DNA from: Flavobacteriales bacterium
Lineage (GTDB): Bacteria; Bacteroidota; Bacteroidia; Flavobacteriales_D; Sanyastnellaceae
Reading direction: 5' to 3'
DNA: 64,000 bases
Assembly: GCA_022447625.1 (NCBI GenBank)
Contig: JAKVAX010000011.1
Coordinates: 43,220-107,219, forward strand
In this document: in pieces, positions 64,000 through 64,000 of the stretch
Numbering within the stretch: the first letter of the stretch is position 1
How the letters are laid out: every line of letters begins with the position of its first letter
The notes under the pieces: model-generated
The model's database searches: none
What the model was told of the DNA's origin: nothing
The model's input: the letters and a program-made list of their open reading frames with translations, nothing else
Made by a program: the position numbers and the translations under genes

Positions 64000-64000
64000 G

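Overview
The window is a 64 kb chromosomal piece of a member of the Bacteroidota, most likely a marine or aquatic Flavobacteriales relative (Cryomorphaceae/Schleiferiaceae-like; this placement is inferred). Evidence: a SusC/SusD pair, several secreted proteins with type IX secretion (T9SS) C-terminal sorting domains, many SPII lipoproteins, -7 promoter boxes of the TAnnTTTG type, a DUF4856/imelysin/HTTM/TonB-receptor iron-type locus, and housekeeping genes of Bacteroidota type (mitochondrial-like aconitase, PdeM, TTG/GTG starts). No rRNA, tRNA, IS element, prophage or CRISPR array was seen.

Layout. 1-6.5 kb: edge-truncated S41 peptidase, ECF sigma factor with a small membrane partner, MORN-like protein, PdeM nuclease, an outer-membrane protein pseudogene with two in-frame stops, aconitase. 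6.5-10.8 kb: MacB-type permease, lipoprotein, Tat-exported pirin, secreted protein with a caspase-like His/Cys pattern. 10.8-17.6 kb: a SusC-SusD-cyanophycinase-cyanophycinase operon. 17.8-31.8 kb: patatin, ligA, a two-part methyltransferase, a DUF457 membrane protein, PrsW protease, a T9SS protein, then prmC, mgsA and a GH13 amylase lipoprotein. 31.9-38.9 kb: membrane glycosyltransferase, a decayed glycosidase, peroxiredoxin divergent from ppk1-ppx, GDPD. 38.9-43 kb: TlpA-like lipoprotein, a helical protein, and an operon of a T9SS adhesin-like protein plus isoaspartyl peptidase. 43.4-46.9 kb: cryptochrome/photolyase cluster with a 44-residue DUF2256 zinc ribbon. 47-53.1 kb: iron-type operon. 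53.3-64 kb: nuclease, lipase, methyltransferase, AraC regulator, a cysteine-dioxygenase-like/methyltransferase fusion, pdxH, CIA30, msrB, and a T9SS LamG-like protein.

Most interesting result: the leader upstream of the SusCD-cyanophycinase operon (minus strand, about 17534-17392) and the leader upstream of the T9SS/isoaspartyl-peptidase operon (minus strand, about 43001-42841) are homologous, from the -7 box through three hairpins, one of which keeps its stem with changed bases. Cyanophycinase releases beta-Asp-Arg dipeptides and isoaspartyl peptidases cleave them, so two operons 25 kb apart look like one co-regulated polyaspartate-arginine (cyanophycin-like) scavenging pathway under a shared RNA or operator element.

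Two genome-wide sequence habits stand out. First, a 15-bp imperfect palindrome (TTCGCTAGCGCGGAA and loop variants TTCGCC-N3/4-GGCGGAA) occurs about thirty times, mostly inside genes, in both orientations and at least three coding frames. Second, nearly every intergenic gap with non-functional-looking sequence is a degenerate tandem array with a strict 7-bp period, using different words at different loci but with some words shared between distant loci.
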